NCBI GenBank assembly: GCA_963736355.1
Contig: CAVTOO010000021.1
Span: 90,546-154,545, forward strand
Reading direction: 5' to 3'
From: CAVTOO01 sp963736355
Lineage (GTDB): Bacteria; Pseudomonadota; Alphaproteobacteria; Rhizobiales; Xanthobacteraceae
Length of the DNA: 64,000 nucleotides
Part shown: one piece after another, positions 38,969 through 48,808 of the stretch
How positions within the stretch are numbered: the stretch's first letter is position 1
Layout of the letters: each line of letters opens with the position of its first letter
Notes under the pieces: generated by a model
Told to the model about the DNA's origin: nothing
The model's database searches: none
The model's input: only the letters and a program-made list of their open reading frames with translations
Made by a program: the position numbers and the translations under genes

Positions 38969-40279
38969 TTATAGCTTCAATGGTAAATGAGAGGTTTCCG
39001 GATCGAGCGTCGGCAGCAATTGCGGCAGCCGGCTTGCGATTTTCTGACGGCGCTCCCCGGCCGCGGATTCCCGGGACACAGCCGGCCTCGGCTGCAGATC
39101 CTCGGGCTCGAAATCCGCCTCTACGGCTATCTCGTAGCGGTTGCGGCCAAGCGCCTTGGCCCGATAAAGCGCCTTGTCGGCAGCGGCCAGCAGCGCATGC
39201 AACGGCACGGTGGCCGGACCGCCGGCCATGCCGATGCTGACCGACGTCTCGAGTTCCTTGCCGCCGGCCTTGACGCCGATATTGGCAAAGGCACGCCGGA
39301 CACGTTCGGCGGCGAGCGGCGCCTCTTCGATGGCACAAGGCAGATAGGCTGCGAATTCCTCGCCGCCGATACGGCCCACGATATCGCTCACGCGCAACAT
39401 GCTGCCGGCAACCCCGGCAAAAACCTGAAGCACCTCGTCACCCTTGGCATGGCCGAAGCGGTCATTGACGGTTTTGAAGTGATCGAGATCGAACACCATG
39501 ACCGTGATCTGGCGTCCCGCAGCCGCCTCGGTCTCACCGAGACGCACCGCGGCCTTGCAAAAGCCCAGACGGTTCAACAGGCCGGTCAGCGGATCATGCA
39601 GCGCGACGGTCTTGTGGAAGGAGACCGCGCGCTCGGCCGCCAGCATGAAGATGATGCAGACGGTACCGACGGAATACAGCACGAGCTCCATGGCGAACAG
39701 CACGGCCCAGATATTGCGCGCACCGATGAGGCCGAGATCCAATTCCAGATACTCGCCGATCAGGATCGGCATCATCAGAACGGCGCCGTGCAGAATGGGA
39801 ACGACAATCGCCGGCCAGCTGCCATGCAGCATGCGACGCCGCTCGCGCCACAGCTCGAAGGCCGTCAATCCCGCATAACCCGCCACGACCGCCGCGCCGA
39901 CAAGCGCGCGCGACGCAGGCCAATATCCGCTAAATCCCACGCCGAGGACGAGCCAAAGAACGGCTCCGACCATGGCCAGCGCGGCATAGGGCTTGCAACC
40001 GTGAAACACGCGTGCCGCCGTCCAGACCAGACCGCAGGCAACAAATCCGGTCATGTTCAGGAGCAGAACAACCGCGGGAGGCAAGGCAGATCCGCCGACC
40101 GCCCACATACCGATGGCCGTGGCGCCGAGGAGATAGGCACTACCCCACCAGCGCAGCGCGGCGATGCGCTCCTGGCGGCCGAACAGCAGCAGCATGAGAC
40201 CGAGTGTTCCGGCCACAAGCGCCGCAACGACATAGAGCGTCGACAAATCGACTGCCATCAAAGCTTCGCGAAGGGTCAT
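38969..40279 (-). CDS. Membrane-bound diguanylate cyclase (GGDEF)
   Basis: Synthesises cyclic di-GMP. The N-terminal half has about six or seven hydrophobic helices (TLYVVAALVAGTLGLMLLLF onward) with no recognised sensor signature. The GGDEF domain begins HDPLTGLLNRLGFCKAAVRL, has DLDHFKTVNDRFGHAKGDEV and the active-site GRIGGEEFAAYLP. An RxxD inhibitory-site motif (RVSD) lies five residues before GGEEF, so product inhibition is expected. 436 aa, intact. An exopolysaccharide locus lies 14 kb away and could be an output (speculative). Confidence 0.92.
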   Translation of the reverse strand: MTLREALMAVDLSTLYVVAALVAGTLGLMLLLFGRQERIAALRWWGSAYLLGATAIGMWAVGGSALPPAVVLLLNMTGFVACGLVWTAARVFHGCKPYAALAMVGAVLWLVLGVGFSGYWPASRALVGAAVVAGYAGLTAFELWRERRRMLHGSWPAIVVPILHGAVLMMPILIGEYLELDLGLIGARNIWAVLFAMELVLYSVGTVCIIFMLAAERAVSFHKTVALHDPLTGLLNRLGFCKAAVRLGETEAAAGRQITVMVFDLDHFKTVNDRFGHAKGDEVLQVFAGVAGSMLRVSDIVGRIGGEEFAAYLPCAIEEAPLAAERVRRAFANIGVKAGGKELETSVSIGMAGGPATVPLHALLAAADKALYRAKALGRNRYEIAVEADFEPEDLQPRPAVSRESAAGERRQKIASRLPQLLPTLDPETSHLPLKL

Positions 40280-40428
40280 GGGTCACCCGCAAGTAAAAAC
40301 CTGCCTGAAGCTAAGGCAAACGAATTGGCGAAGTCTTCAGCGATAGCAGCCAATTTTCTGGAAAATTCGCGGCCGTAATGCGTCTTCTTTTGTCGAAGCA
40401 CCGCTGACTTAAGTCAAATTGTACGTAT

Positions 40429-40989
40429 TCAAGCGCGCCGCAAATCCCTGGCTGCATGAACCCGCCACGCGTAAATCGGCGTTGTATCTGAGGAATTCGT
40501 CACGACCACCCGATCGAATGTGACAAGGCGGCCCTTCATCGCGCGGCGCAGATCAGCAGCTGCCTCGCTTTTGCCGGGTTCCGGTACACTTCCGTAAAGC
40601 AATGAAACATGCGGCATGAATCCGGACAGGCTGCCGCCAACGCTGGCGACACAGATCTGCTTCAGCGTGTCGAGATCCGCACTCCGGGCGAAGCGCGCGT
40701 AAAACGACCGAAAGTAAGCGTCGGTCATTTCAATATCCGCGATCGGCTGCGTAAAGCAGCGACACGACTTCGCGAGACTGTCGAGCACGCCGAGATACTT
40801 GTCCGGCGCTTCAGTCAGATCGCCGGCCAGGGTGAGATGAGACAAGAACACCGGCGAACCAAACCGGCCGGCGAGATCGCCAATAAGAGAGTCGAAAAAC
40901 GCGGCATCTGCGAGCGACGGCAGGAGCCAGATCGAAGCGCCGGCTTGCGGCATTTCCGTTCCCGATCCGGCCGGCATCTCACTGTCCAT
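40429..40989 (-). CDS. 2H phosphoesterase (2'-5' RNA ligase / cyclic phosphodiesterase superfamily)
   Basis: Two H-x-[T/S]-x motifs define the family: VFLSHLTLAGDLTEA and GFMPHVSLLYGSVPEPGKS, about 100 residues apart. The start is put at ATG 40989 (MDSEMPAGSGTEMPQAGASI), giving 186 aa; the frame opens further upstream at 41082. Members hydrolyse cyclic nucleotide 2',3'-phosphates or related esters. The physiological substrate cannot be told here. It is divergent from the ABC transporter genes. Confidence 0.75.
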   Translation of the reverse strand: MDSEMPAGSGTEMPQAGASIWLLPSLADAAFFDSLIGDLAGRFGSPVFLSHLTLAGDLTEAPDKYLGVLDSLAKSCRCFTQPIADIEMTDAYFRSFYARFARSADLDTLKQICVASVGGSLSGFMPHVSLLYGSVPEPGKSEAAADLRRAMKGRLVTFDRVVVTNSSDTTPIYAWRVHAARDLRRA

Positions 40990-41206
40990 TTTGGAAGGCA
41001 GCGCAGCATTCGCGCCGCAGCATTTTATGGCATGACGAAATCGCGCGGCGCGCCAACACGATAGATCGGCGCGTTCCAACAATCAAAGAATTGAAGCGCG
41101 ATCTGTGAACAGCCTTGCTCTGTTCGAGAAACAATCACTAGACTGTCACATAACGGCCCTAAGAGGCCGGGAGCTATCGAATAAGACTTCCGGGGAGACT
41201 CGCCAA

Positions 41207-42302
41207 ATGACGGCGGGACAAGGCGCCACGGTCGGCGTTGAAGGCATTGAAGTCTCCTACGGCCGAACGGCCGTATTGCGAGGCATCGATCTCTCTATAC
41301 CTGCGGGGCAGTTTGTCGCGCTGATCGGCTCGTCCGGTTGCGGCAAGACCACCCTGCTCCGCACCATATCCGGTTTCATCCAGCCGCAACGCGGCCGCAT
41401 CGTCGCCGACGGCATCGACATCACGACCCAGCCGCCGGAGAAGCGCGGCATGGCGATGGTGTTCCAGTCTTATGCGCTGTGGCCGCATATGACCGCGGCA
41501 CAAAATATCGCCTACGGGCTGAAGCTGCGCGGCATGGGTCGCGCGCATCGCGACCGCCGCGTGGTCGAGATTCTCGATCTGCTGCGGCTCACCGGCTACG
41601 GCGAACGCAAGGTCGGTGATTTATCCGGCGGGCAGCGCCAGCGCGTCGCGCTCGGACGCGCGCTGGCCGTCGATCCGCCGATCTTGTTGCTCGACGAGCC
41701 GCTGTCAAACCTCGACGCGAAAATCCGCCTCGCGATGCGGCACGAAATCAGGTCGCTGCAGCAACGGATCGGTCTCACCGCCATTCACGTGACGCACGAT
41801 CAGGAAGAGGCCATGACCATGGCCGACCGTATCGTCATTCTCGACCAGGGCCAGATTGCGCAAGCCGGCGCGCCCGAGGACGTTTATCGGCGACCCAATT
41901 CGCCTTTCGTGGCGTCGTTCCTCGGCGCCGACAATCAGATCGAGGCAACCGCGCTGATGGATGACGACAAGCTTGTCGTCCATGTGGCCGAAGGCATCAC
42001 GGCGACATTGCCCGCGATCCGCCGCATTGAAGGCCCGTGCATTATTCAGTTCCGGTCGAACGCAGTTCACCTTGGAAGGCGCGACGATGCCGCGCTCACG
42101 CTGCGCGGGCGGATCATACAGGCGAGTTACCCCGGCGGTCGCTTCCACTACGAAATCGACACGCCCGCGGGGCGGCTGGCAGTTGATGACGACATCCGCG
42201 CCGCACGCGGAGACACCGTCGATGTCTCGATCGTCTGCCGACGACCTTCATGTTTTCCCCCGGCCTCCGGCCGGGTCCCCCTCGCCGCAAGGCGATCATT
42301 GA
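41207..42302 (+). CDS. ABC transporter ATP-binding protein (spermidine/iron type, frameshifted at 3' end)
   Basis: ATPase of a four-gene importer. Start ATG 41207 (MTAGQGATVGVEGIEVSYG). Walker A VALIGSSGCGKTTLLRT, signature VGDLSGGQRQRVALGRALAV, Walker B ILLLDEPLSNLDAKIRLAMR, H-loop THDQEEAMTMADRIVI, and a C-terminal TOBE-like regulatory region. One extra base near 42232 (tcgatcgtctgcc) shifts the frame: corrected, the protein ends DDLHVFPRPPAGSPSPQGDH at 42302 (364 aa). Uncorrected, it reads straight into the binding-protein gene and mimics a fusion. Confidence 0.88.
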
Positions 42303-42319
42303 ATATAAGGAGACCTATC

Positions 42320-43472
42320 ATGCTGATACGTTTCGCAGGCGTTGCCGCCGCGGCACTCCTCGCCGCGGGCACCGTTTCATCCAGCGCGCAGGCGCAGACT
42401 CTTAACGTCGCCACGGCCGGCGACCAGAACATGGTCGACTACATCAAGGACTATCTCGGCCCGATGTTCGAGAAGACCCATCCCGGCGTCAAGGTCGTGG
42501 CCGTCGGCACCGGCCCGGGCGATGGCGGCTCGCAGAAGATCTACGAAAAGCTCGCAGCGCAGAAAGCCGCCAATGCGGCCGCCTGGGACTTCGACGTGAT
42601 CGTCGTCGCACCAGAAGATGTCGGGCCAGATGGTGACCGAAGGACTGCTCGACGAAATACCGCGACCATATCGCGACCGGCAAGCTGGTCACGCGCGACA
42701 GCGCCACCAACGCGCTCGGCTCCGATGTCACCGGCTATGTGATGCCGATGTTCCACTCGCAGACCGCGCTCGCCTACAACGCCGACATGGTCAAGAGCCC
42801 GCCGAATTCCTACGCGGAGCTCGTCGACTGGGTGAAGCAGAACCCGAAGAAGTTCGGCTATAACGGCATCAAGGGCGGCATGTCGGGCGTCGCCTTCGTC
42901 ACCGGCTGGGTCTATGCCTTCGGCGAGGACAGCGAGAAGCTGATGACCGGCCCCTATGACGCCAAGACGCAAGGCGGACTGGGACAAGGCTCCTGGCCGA
43001 CCTGAAGGACTTCAACCAGAACGTCGTCATCACGCCCGGCAATGCCGGCACGCTCGACATGCTCAATCGCGGCGAGATCGCGATGGGTCCGGTCTGGGTC
43101 GACATGTTCTACACCTGGAAGGCCGACGGCAAACTGCCGCCGAACATGAAGCTGAAGCTCGTGGCGCCCGGCATGCCCGGCCAGCCGATGTACTACGCGG
43201 TGCCGGCCAAGGCGGCTCAGGCCAAGCTGGCCGAAGAGTTCATCGCGCTCGCCACCTCGCCCGAGGTGCAGGCCGAAGGCATCGTCAAGAAGTTCAACTG
43301 GTATCCGGGCATCGACGCCCAGCACGTCCAGGCCAAGCTCGACGCCGCGACTGGTACAAGTTGTTCGCGGACGTGACACCGGCCGACCTCTCGTCGAAGG
43401 GCAAGCCGTTCCCGATCTCACCGTTACTTCAACGACATTCTGGAGAACTACGAGAAGAAGGTCGCGAACTGA
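42320..43472 (+). CDS. ABC transporter extracellular solute-binding protein family 1 (multiply frameshifted)
   Basis: Periplasmic binding protein with signal peptide MLIRFAGVAAAALLAAGTVS (cut near SAQAQ), start ATG 42320 behind AAGGAGA. The sequence continues across three frames: IYEKLAAQKAANAAAWDFDV, QMVTEGLLD, HIATGKLVTRDSATNALGS, KKFGYNGIKGGMSGVAFVTG, GNAGTLDMLNRGEIAMGPVW, WYKLFADVTPADLSSKGKP and YFNDILENYEKKVAN. Breaks fall near 42614, 42650, 42972, 42990, 43352 and 43425 (five insertions, one deletion by my alignment). The corrected length is about 382 aa. With six breaks it could be a true pseudogene, but the same error type affects essential genes nearby. Confidence 0.75.
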
Positions 43473-43547
43473 TCGCGGCGGCTGACAGCGCATCAGGCTC
43501 ACATTGTCATCGCCGGGCCGACCTGTCGAATGGTCGTCGCCCGGTGC

Positions 43548-44406
43548 ATGACGATCGCGCCAGCGCACCCCGCCATGAACCGACGTTCTGCCTTTGGTCT
43601 TCTGCTCGTCGCACCGGCGCTGGCGTTGGTCGCGGCACTGTTTTTGTATCCGCTCGGCTTCTCGCTGATCGCAGCTTTCACTGCCGGGCGGCTCGTTCAC
43701 GCTGCAGCATTTCCAGAAGGCATTTTCACTCTACTCCACCGATATCGCGTTCACGGTCTTCATCGTTGTGACCGCGACGATCCTCATTGCGCTGATCTCC
43801 ATCGCCATCGCCGGCACGCTGACGCTCGGCGAGACGCCATGGCTGATCGCGGCGCTGCGGATGCTCTATCGCTGGCCGCTGTTCATCCCCTTCATCGTCG
43901 CTGCGCAATGCATGCGGACGTTCCTCGCCAAGAACGGGCTGATGAACAACACGCTGGTGACGCTCGGCCTGCTCGATCCGTCGCAGACGCAGAGCTTCCT
44001 CGACTGGCGCGGCATCGTCATCACCTTCGTCTGGAAGCAGGTGCCGTTCGTGACATTGCTGCTGGCCGGCGCCATGGCCTCGATCGACCGTTCGACGATC
44101 GAGGCCGCGCGCAACTTCGGCGCTTCGCGCCCGCGACTGCTGATCGAGATCGTGTTGCCGCAGGTCACCCAGACATTGATGGTCGCGCTGGTGCTGTCCT
44201 TCGTCACCATGCTGTCGGTGCTGTCGGTGCCGATGATGGTGGCCGGTTCGGAGCCGACCATGCTGACCGTCGACATGGCGTTCCGCATCAATTCCTACGG
44301 CGATTATCCGACCGCCAATGCGCTTGGCGTCATCTCCTATGCCATGACGGCCGTCGCGGCCTGGTTCTACCTGCGGCACAATGTGAAGCAGGAGGCCGGG
44401 CGATGA
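43548..44406 (+). CDS. ABC transporter permease 1 (frameshifted)
   Basis: First of two inner-membrane permeases of the importer. The start is ATG 43548 or 43575 (MNRRSAFGLLLVAPALALVA). One extra G near 43693 separates the N-terminal helix region from the remainder (GSFTLQHFQKAFSLYSTDIA onward). The EAA loop is STIEAARNFGASRPRLLIEI, followed by VLPQVTQTLMVALVL. The stop overlaps the start of permease 2 (ATGA). Confidence 0.82.
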
Positions 44407-45215
44407 CCATGCGCGCGATCCTGGCGACATCCGGCAAGGCTGCGCTGATCGTCGTCCTCGCCTTCGCCATTTTCGGTCCGCTCGCCAATCTTCTTCTGTG
44501 GTCGGTCGCGGAGCGCTGGTACACGCCGTTCAAGCTGCCGGTGGTTTACGGACTGCGTTATTGGGAAGTGGTGTTCCGCCCGACCGGCGACGCCATGGCA
44601 TCGCTTGTCACCAGCGTCTCGATTGCACTTCTGACCGTTGTCGTCGCGCTGGCGCTGTCTGTCCCGGCGGGTTACGCGCTGGCGCGCCTGAAGCTGCCGT
44701 GGCGCACGCTGATCATGGTTGTCTTTCTGTTGCCGCAGGCGTTCCCGTCGGTCGCCATCTACATCAACGTCGCCCGCGTCTTCTACTCGATCGGCCTCGC
44801 CGGCACCGTTCCCGCCGTGGTGCTGGTGCATGCAACGCACGGGCTTGTCTATTCGGTGTGGATTGCCGCAGCCGCCTTCGCAGCCGTCGACCGCGATCTC
44901 GAACTCGCCGCGCGCAATATCGGCGCTTCGCCGCTTCGCACCTTTGCAACGGTGACGCTGCCGCTCGCGGCACCCGGCATCATGGCGAGCGCAATCTTCG
45001 TCTTCCTGGAATCGCTCGACGAATTCACCGGCACGTTTTTCGTCGGCGTGCCGCAGGTCAATACGCTGCCGCTGCTGCTGTATTCAGCCAGCATGGGCGG
45101 CAACTATCAGATCGCCTCGATCACCGCGCTGATCCTGCTGGTGCCGTCGGTGCTGTTCATGCTGTTCATCGAGCGCTTCCTGCGCGCCGATGTGCTGAGC
45201 AAGGTCGGCCGGTAA
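44403..45215 (+). CDS. ABC transporter permease 2
   Basis: 270-aa permease with about six helices. Start ATG 44403 (MTMRAILATSGKAALIVVLA) overlaps the previous stop. The EAA loop is DLELAARNIGASPLRTFATV, followed by TLPLAAPGIMASAIFVFLES. Intact. Last gene of the operon, followed by a bidirectional terminator. Confidence 0.92.
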   Translation: MTMRAILATSGKAALIVVLAFAIFGPLANLLLWSVAERWYTPFKLPVVYGLRYWEVVFRPTGDAMASLVTSVSIALLTVVVALALSVPAGYALARLKLPWRTLIMVVFLLPQAFPSVAIYINVARVFYSIGLAGTVPAVVLVHATHGLVYSVWIAAAAFAAVDRDLELAARNIGASPLRTFATVTLPLAAPGIMASAIFVFLESLDEFTGTFFVGVPQVNTLPLLLYSASMGGNYQIASITALILLVPSVLFMLFIERFLRADVLSKVGR

Positions 45216-45228
45216 ACTTTCGTCCAAA

Positions 45229-45258
45229 GAAAAAGGCCCGGATCGCTCCGGGCCTTTT
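45229..45258. terminator. Bidirectional terminator between ABC operon and rpsI
   Basis: The arms aaaaaggcccgga and tccgggcctttt give T-runs in both directions. It serves the plus-strand permease gene and the minus-strand rplM-rpsI operon. Confidence 0.9.
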
Positions 45259-45286
45259 CCAATTTCGGTGTAAGGCTCTTGCGCGA

Positions 45287-45763
45287 TTAGCGCTTCGAGA
45301 ACTGGAACGAACGGCGGGCCTTGGCGCGACCGTACTTCTTGCGCTCGACGACGCGCGAGTCACGCGTCAGGAAGCCGTTCTTCTTCAGGATGCCGCGCAG
45401 CTCGGGCTCGAAATAGGTCAGTGCCTTCGAGAGGCCATGACGCACCGCGCCCGCCTGACCCGAAAGACCGCCACCCGCAACCGTGCAGATCACGTCGAAC
45501 TGGCCAGCGCGATTGGAAACCTGAAGCGGCTGCTGGATCATCATGCGCAAAACCGGGCGGGCGAAGTAGACTTCGAACACGCGGGTGTTGACGATGATCT
45601 TGCCTGAGCCCGGCTTGATCCAGACGCGAGCGACAGCGTCCTTACGCTTGCCGGTCGCATAGGCGCGGCCCTGCTTGTCGATCTTCTTGACGTATTTCGG
45701 CGCTTCGGGCGCAACTGTCTGGATCTGCGACAGTTGATCGAGCGACTGCATGGATTCAGCCAT
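45287..45763 (-). CDS. rpsI: 30S ribosomal protein S9
   Basis: Small-subunit ribosomal protein that reaches the P-site tRNA with its C-terminal tail. 158 aa from ATG 45763. The N-terminal extension MAESMQSLDQLSQIQTVAPE is a pattern I associate with alphaproteobacteria. Core motifs are GRAYATGKRKDAVARVWIKP, AGGGLSGQAGAVRHGLSKAL and RDSRVVERKKYGRAKARRSF, ending in the expected KR. It follows rplM directly. Confidence 0.97.
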   Translation of the reverse strand: MAESMQSLDQLSQIQTVAPEAPKYVKKIDKQGRAYATGKRKDAVARVWIKPGSGKIIVNTRVFEVYFARPVLRMMIQQPLQVSNRAGQFDVICTVAGGGLSGQAGAVRHGLSKALTYFEPELRGILKKNGFLTRDSRVVERKKYGRAKARRSFQFSKR

Positions 45764-45765
45764 GG

Positions 45766-46230
45766 TCACGCGCTCCTCGTGTTCTTGCGATTCATGATAG
45801 CAACGTCGACCGTCTCGGGCTGCTGGGCTTCATGGGGATGCTCGTCGCCGGGATAGACGCGCAGATTGCCGAACTGCTGGCGGCCAAGCGGGCCACGCGG
45901 CAACATGCGCTCAATCGCCTTCTCGACGACGCGCTCGGGAAAGCGGCCTTCGAGAATGGACTTGGCGGTGCGTTCCTTGATGCCACCGATGAAGCCGGTG
46001 TGGTGATAATAGACCTTCTGCTCGCGCTTTCGGCCCGTCAGCACCGCCTTGGCGGCATTGATGATGATGACATTGTCACCGCAATCGACATGCGGGGTAT
46101 AGGTCGGAAGATGCTTGCCGCGCAGCCGCATCGACACCAGTGAAGCGAGGCGGCCGACAACGACGCCCTTGGCGTCGATCAGCACCCACTTCTTGGTGAC
46201 TTCGGCGGGCTTGGCCGAAAACGTGCTCAT
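45766..46230 (-). CDS. rplM: 50S ribosomal protein L13
   Basis: Large-subunit assembly protein, 154 aa from ATG 46230 (MSTFSAKPAEVTKKWVLIDA). Motifs: GVVVGRLASLVSMRLRGKHL, PHVDCGDNVIIINAAKAVLT, GRKREQKVYYHHTGFIGGIK and MLPRGPLGRQQFGNLRVYPG. Operon partner of rpsI. Confidence 0.97.
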   Translation of the reverse strand: MSTFSAKPAEVTKKWVLIDAKGVVVGRLASLVSMRLRGKHLPTYTPHVDCGDNVIIINAAKAVLTGRKREQKVYYHHTGFIGGIKERTAKSILEGRFPERVVEKAIERMLPRGPLGRQQFGNLRVYPGDEHPHEAQQPETVDVAIMNRKNTRSA

Positions 46231-46439
46231 ATGAAGGGTTCCGTATGGGTGTATTTGGGAGGGTTGTAAGGTTCGCATGCAGCAACGTCAATGCGTTTGT
46301 CGCTACAAATACCACGCAAAAACAATAACTTAACAAAATGGTGCTATTTTACCTTCGTATTTCCGCTGTATCGGCAATGAAATAGCACACGTCCATCCCC
46401 ATCTCTCCTGCCATCGTTCACTGTGTAAGGCCACCTCCC

Positions 46440-46877
46440 ATGCCGCGCGACCGCCATTCAGACGACGACATCCGCAACATCCTCACCAGCGTGAAGACCA
46501 TCGCCATGCTCGGCGCTTCGCCGAACGCGGATCGTCCCAGCAATCGCGTGATGCGCTTCCTGCAGTCGCAAGGCTACACGGTGCATCCGGTCAATCCCGG
46601 CCAGGCCGGCAAGGAGATCCACGGCGCGAAGGTCTATGCGCGCCTCGCCGACGTGCCGCAGCCTGTCGATATGGTCGATGTCTTCCGCGCGTCGGAGTTC
46701 GTCGCGCAGGTTGTCGACGAGGTGCTGGCGCTGCCGCAAAAGCCGAAGGTGATCTGGACGCAGCTCGACGTCTATGACGACAAGGCGGCGGCGAAGGCCG
46801 AAGCCGCGGGGATCACCGTCGTCATGGATCGCTGCCCGGCGATCGAAATCCCCAGGCTGGGAATTCGCCGGTCTTGA
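46440..46877 (+). CDS. CoA-binding (Rossmann) domain protein
   Basis: 145-aa YccU-type protein. VKTIAMLGASPNADRPSNRV is the nucleotide/CoA-binding loop, followed by FLQSQGYTVHPVNPGQAGKE, MVDVFRASEFVAQVVDEVLA and a DRCPAIEIPRL terminus. The function of the family is not settled. It precedes metY by about 230 bases on the same strand, an association also seen in other genomes as far as I recall. Confidence 0.85.
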   Translation: MPRDRHSDDDIRNILTSVKTIAMLGASPNADRPSNRVMRFLQSQGYTVHPVNPGQAGKEIHGAKVYARLADVPQPVDMVDVFRASEFVAQVVDEVLALPQKPKVIWTQLDVYDDKAAAKAEAAGITVVMDRCPAIEIPRLGIRRS

Positions 46878-46910
46878 TCAGATCATGGCCGGTGACGTAA
46901 TTTTATTTGG

Positions 46911-46962
46911 ACGCGTTTTCTTCACGCGAACCGGTACCCACTTCGCTTGAAAACGCTATGAG
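46911..46962. repeat. Interspersed palindromic repeat (Rhizobiales type)
   Basis: The sequence acgcgttttcttcacgcg, then aaccggtacccacttcgctt, then gaaaacgctatgag resembles a short intergenic repeat that I recall from Bradyrhizobiaceae (read on the other strand as gttttcaagcgaag, a spacer, ccggttcgcgtgaagaaaac). It can fold through its cgttttc and gaaaacg ends. Confidence 0.6.
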
Positions 46963-46981
46963 CTAAGGCATTGAAACATCA

Positions 46982-47004
46982 GGTTCAACCGATATCCTTG
47001 AACC
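46982..47004 (+). other. Hairpin in the metY leader
   Basis: The arms ggttcaa (46982-46988) and ttgaacc (46998-47004) are perfect, in the region 100-125 bases before metY. I looked for a SAM-II riboswitch here and could not match its conserved core, so this is recorded only as a possible leader structure or dyad operator. Confidence 0.4.
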
Positions 47005-47105
47005 AGATCAACTCTCCCTGCATCCAATTCCGACATCGTTGTTCGATGCTTGCCGGGCTTTCTCCGGCGTGATCCTTTATTGCCTGCATCTGGAGGGAAT
47101 TGATC

Positions 47106-48383
47106 ATGAACGAACGCAAACCCGGTTTCGCCACGCTCGTCGGTCCATGCCGGCGCAAAGCCCGATCCGACGACAGGCGCGCGCGCGACGCCGATCTATC
47201 AAACGACATCGTTCGTGTTCAACGACTCCGACCACGCCGCCTCGCTGTTCGCACTGCAGGCCTTCGGCAATATCTACACGCGCATCGGTAACCCGACCTG
47301 CGACGTTCTCGAACAACGCATCGCCGCGCTCGAAGGCGGCACCGCCGCGCTCGCGGTCGCCTCGGGCCACGCCGCCCAGGTCATCGTGTTTCATGCGCTG
47401 ATGCAGCCGGGCGACGAATTCATCGCCGCGCGCAAGCTCTATGGCGGCTCGGTCAACCAGTTCAATCACTCGTTCAAATCGTTCGGCTGGAATGTGGTGT
47501 GGGCGGACTCCGACGACATCCAGAGCTTCGAGCGCGCGGTGACGCCGAAGACCAAGGCGATCTTCATCGAATCCATCGCCAACCCCGGCGGCACCGTCGT
47601 CGATATCGAAGCCATCGCTGCTGTCGCCAAGCGCGCGGGCGTGCCGCTGATCGTCGACAACACGCTGGCGACGCCCTACCTCTGCAAACCGTTCGAGCAC
47701 GGCGCCGATATCGTCGTGCACTCGCTGACGAAATTCCTCGGCGGACACGGCAACTCCATCGGCGGCGTCATCGTCGATGGCGGCACCTTCGACTGGTCGA
47801 AAGACGACCGCTTCCCGATGCTCTCGGCGCCGCGCCCCGAATATAACGGCATGAAGCTGCACGCGACCTTCGGCAATTTCGCCTTCGCCATCGCCTGCCG
47901 CGTGCTCGGCCTGCGCGACCTCGGGCCCGCGCTGTCGCCCTTCAATGCTTTTCTCATTCAGACCGGCATGGAGACGCTGCCGCTGCGCATGCAGAAGCAC
48001 TGCGACAATGCCAAGGCCGTGGCCGAATGGCTGTCGAAGGACAAGCGCGTATCCTGGGTGCAATATGCCGGCCTGACCGGCGATCGCTATTACAACCTCG
48101 CGCGCAAATATGTGCCCAAGGGCGCAGGCGCGGTTCTCACGTTTGGCCTCAAGGGCGGCTTTGATGCGGGCGTCAAGCTCGTCTCGGATGTGAAGCTGTT
48201 CTCGCATCTCGCCAATATCGGCGACACGCGCTCGCTGATCATCCACCCGCCTCCACCACGCACAGCCAGCTCGCCGACGCGCAGAAGACGCTGGCCGGCG
48301 CGGGCCCGGATGTGGTGCGCCTCTCGGTGGGCATCGAGGACAAAGAGGACATCATCGCCGATCTCGACAAGGCGATGACGTAA
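47106..48383 (+). CDS. metY: O-acetylhomoserine aminocarboxypropyltransferase / sulfhydrylase (frameshifted)
   Basis: PLP enzyme of methionine synthesis that makes homocysteine from O-acetylhomoserine and sulfide. Start ATG 47106 (MNERKPGFATL) behind GGAGGGAATTG. An extra G near 47143 separates the first residues from the main frame (VFNDSDHAASLFALQAFGN). The PLP-lysine is in DIVVHSLTKFLGGHGNSIGG. A missing G near 48250 shifts the tail; corrected it reads IIHPASTTHSQLADAQKTL through ADLDKAMT, stop at 48383. The corrected length is 425 aa, normal for the family. Confidence 0.92.
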
Positions 48384-48583
48384 GCCTGTCCACAAAATCG
48401 GTCGGCAGCTACTGACGACTTAGCCGATATGCATTACAATGCCGTCGCTCTGGTGAGTGACGGCATTTTGCATTTTCAATAACGCATTTTGAATTCTTGC
48501 AACCAATTTATGCAACGGTACGACTTTAGAGTTCGCGGCGCTTCGCTGCTGCGGCGCACCTCGCACAATTTATGGAATGAGCG

Positions 48584-48808
48584 ATGGAAAAACACCTCGC
48601 AAAACAATTTGCAGACGCCGCACTGTCCCTCGGCGACCGACTGAACAAGCTCCATGCGTTGTCCGATCTTGTTGCAGACGGCCAGAGCAGACGGCAATTC
48701 AAGATCCATCTCGGCGAAGCCATGACAATCATGAATTGCGACATACTCATGCCCATCGTGAAACTGTATCCCGATCTCGATCCAGACAAGAGCGCAGATC
48801 ATGAATGA
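48584..48808 (+). CDS. Small orphan protein A (paralog of the next gene)
   Basis: 74 aa, start MEKHLAKQFADAALSLGDRL. It overlaps the next gene by 8 bases (ATGAATGA), implying coupled translation. Its C-terminal 33 residues (from RRQFKIHL to LYPDLDPD) align without gaps to the equivalent part of the next protein, sharing a final P-x-L-x-P-D. No known family recognised. It sits at the left end of an AT-richer accessory island. A toxin-immunity-related role is possible from context only. Confidence 0.55.
   Translation: MEKHLAKQFADAALSLGDRLNKLHALSDLVADGQSRRQFKIHLGEAMTIMNCDILMPIVKLYPDLDPDKSADHE

Noticed and set aside
41207..42742. Apparent in-frame fusion of an ABC ATPase with its substrate-binding protein
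   Set aside because: The join passes through a region with its own RBS (AAGGAGA), start codon and signal peptide. Removing one inserted base near 42232 gives the ATPase a normal end at 42302.
46982..47105. SAM-II riboswitch before metY
   Set aside because: I looked for the conserved GATTTAA and GCTAAA-type core and did not find it; only simple hairpins are present.
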